The position numbers and the translations under genes were made by a program. Source: Burkholderiaceae bacterium (lineage in GTDB: Bacteria > Pseudomonadota > Gammaproteobacteria > Burkholderiales > Burkholderiaceae_D). Taken from it: a stretch of DNA of 6,315 nt. Where the stretch lies: NCBI GenBank assembly GCA_019752915.1, contig JAIELO010000380.1:1-6315 (forward strand), written 5' to 3'. The notes below the pieces were generated by a model that was not told where the DNA came from, made no database searches, and saw nothing but the letters and a program-made list of their open reading frames with translations. Positions 5,626 to 6,315 of this stretch are shown piece after piece; positions within the stretch are counted from its first letter, which is position 1; each line of letters opens with the position of its first letter.

Positions 5626-6315
5626 ATGAGCGGCCCTCACTACCCCGGTTTCGACACGCTTGCGCTGCACGCTGGCGCCGCACCAGACCCGGCCACTGGC
5701 GCACGCGCCACGCCGGTGTATTTCACTTCGTCGTTCACGCTGGGCGACGCCGACCATGCCGCCGCACTGTTCAATCTGGAACGCGCCGGACATGTGTATA
5801 GCCGCCTGTCCAACCCCACCAACGCCGTGCTGGAAGAACGCATTGCCGCGCTAGAAGGCGGTGTAGCCGGTATCGCTACCGCCAGCGGACAGGCCGCCAT
5901 GCACCTCGGGCTAGTCACTCTGTGCGGCGCCGGCACACACATCGTCGCCTCGCGCGCACTATACGGCGGTTCGCACAATCTGCTGGCCTACACGCTGAAG
6001 CGCTTCGGCATCGACACTACCTTCGTCGATCCGCGCGACCTCGATGGCTGGCGCGCCGCGATCCGCCCGAACACCCGCTTACTGTTCGCTGAAACGCTGG
6101 GCAATCCCGGCCTCGATGTGCTGGACATTGCCAGTGTGGCCGAGTTAGCACACAGCCAGCACCTGCCACTGATGGTCGACGCCACCTTCACCACACCCTA
6201 CCTGCTGCAGCCGTTCGAACATGGCGCCGATCTGCTGTTCCATTCGGCCACCAAATTCCTGTGCGGGCACGGCACTGCCATTGGCGGGCTGCTGGTCGAT
6301 GGCGGCACCTTCGAC
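5626..6315 (+). CDS. metY: O-acetylhomoserine sulfhydrylase, 5' part (runs off the window)
   Basis: MetY is a cytosolic PLP enzyme that joins O-acetylhomoserine with sulfide to give homocysteine, the precursor of methionine. The first 230 residues are present with no internal stop; the family is usually about 420-430 residues, so roughly half is missing beyond the right edge. The amino end MSGPHYPGFDTLALHAG fits the family and supports the ATG at 5626, although the ribosome site is weak (GAG at 5618-5620). Cys/Met-metabolism PLP features are visible: YSRLSNPT (58-65, phosphate-binding Y and R), SGQAAM (87-92), ring-stacking Y113, D185 that pairs with the PLP ring nitrogen, and the Schiff-base lysine K210 in HSATKF. 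Two positions differ from the commonest form: VDAT instead of VDNT, and FLCGHG instead of FLGGHG. Cystathionine gamma-synthase and MetZ are relatives, but the FNLERAGHVYSR stretch (49-60) favours MetY. It diverges from the CBS gene, with 194 bp between the starts. Confidence 0.9.
   Translation, partial: MSGPHYPGFDTLALHAGAAPDPATGARATPVYFTSSFTLGDADHAAALFNLERAGHVYSRLSNPTNAVLEERIAALEGGVAGIATASGQAAMHLGLVTLCGAGTHIVASRALYGGSHNLLAYTLKRFGIDTTFVDPRDLDGWRAAIRPNTRLLFAETLGNPGLDVLDIASVAELAHSQHLPLMVDATFTTPYLLQPFEHGADLLFHSATKFLCGHGTAIGGLLVDGGTFD

Overview
The window looks like an ordinary chromosomal stretch from a betaproteobacterium. Neisseriales or a related family is my best guess, from the feel of the AroC, CBS and MetY sequences and the TGGTAGAAT-type promoters; this is an inference, not a database result. 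It is moderately G+C-rich and densely coded. I see no mobile element, CRISPR array, tRNA or rRNA.

Layout, left to right. Bases 1-102 hold no gene I can name. On the minus strand, aroC (chorismate synthase, 1258-2355) is followed after only 3 nt by a GTG-started MFS permease of the HcaT / MFS_1_like type (103-1254), so the two look like one operon reading leftwards. A 251-bp divergent region (2356-2606) carries an extended -10 promoter for aroC and one or two candidate promoters for the gene on the right. On the plus strand, 2607-4868 encodes a 753-residue response regulator with the order REC - DUF3369 - GGDEF - EAL. Its GGDEF motif is degenerate (GGDIF, no I-site), while every EAL catalytic residue I looked for is present, so it is predicted to break down c-di-GMP under phosphorelay control. 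It ends at a short hairpin with T tracts on both strands (4900-4926), shared with the converging gene, a 152-residue CBS-pair protein (4973-5431, minus strand). A 194-bp divergent region follows, and then the first 230 codons of an O-acetylhomoserine sulfhydrylase (metY, plus strand from 5626), which run off the right edge of the window.

Functionally there are three separate themes: the last step of the shikimate pathway with a co-transcribed transporter; an orphan c-di-GMP phosphodiesterase response regulator; and a small adenosyl-ligand-type CBS protein divergent from a methionine/homocysteine synthesis gene. I found no clearly new system. The points most worth a second look are the response regulator with a crippled cyclase domain and no visible kinase partner, an aromatic-rich 19-codon reading frame overlapping the aroC start, and the one-codon, same-frame junction between aroC and the permease.
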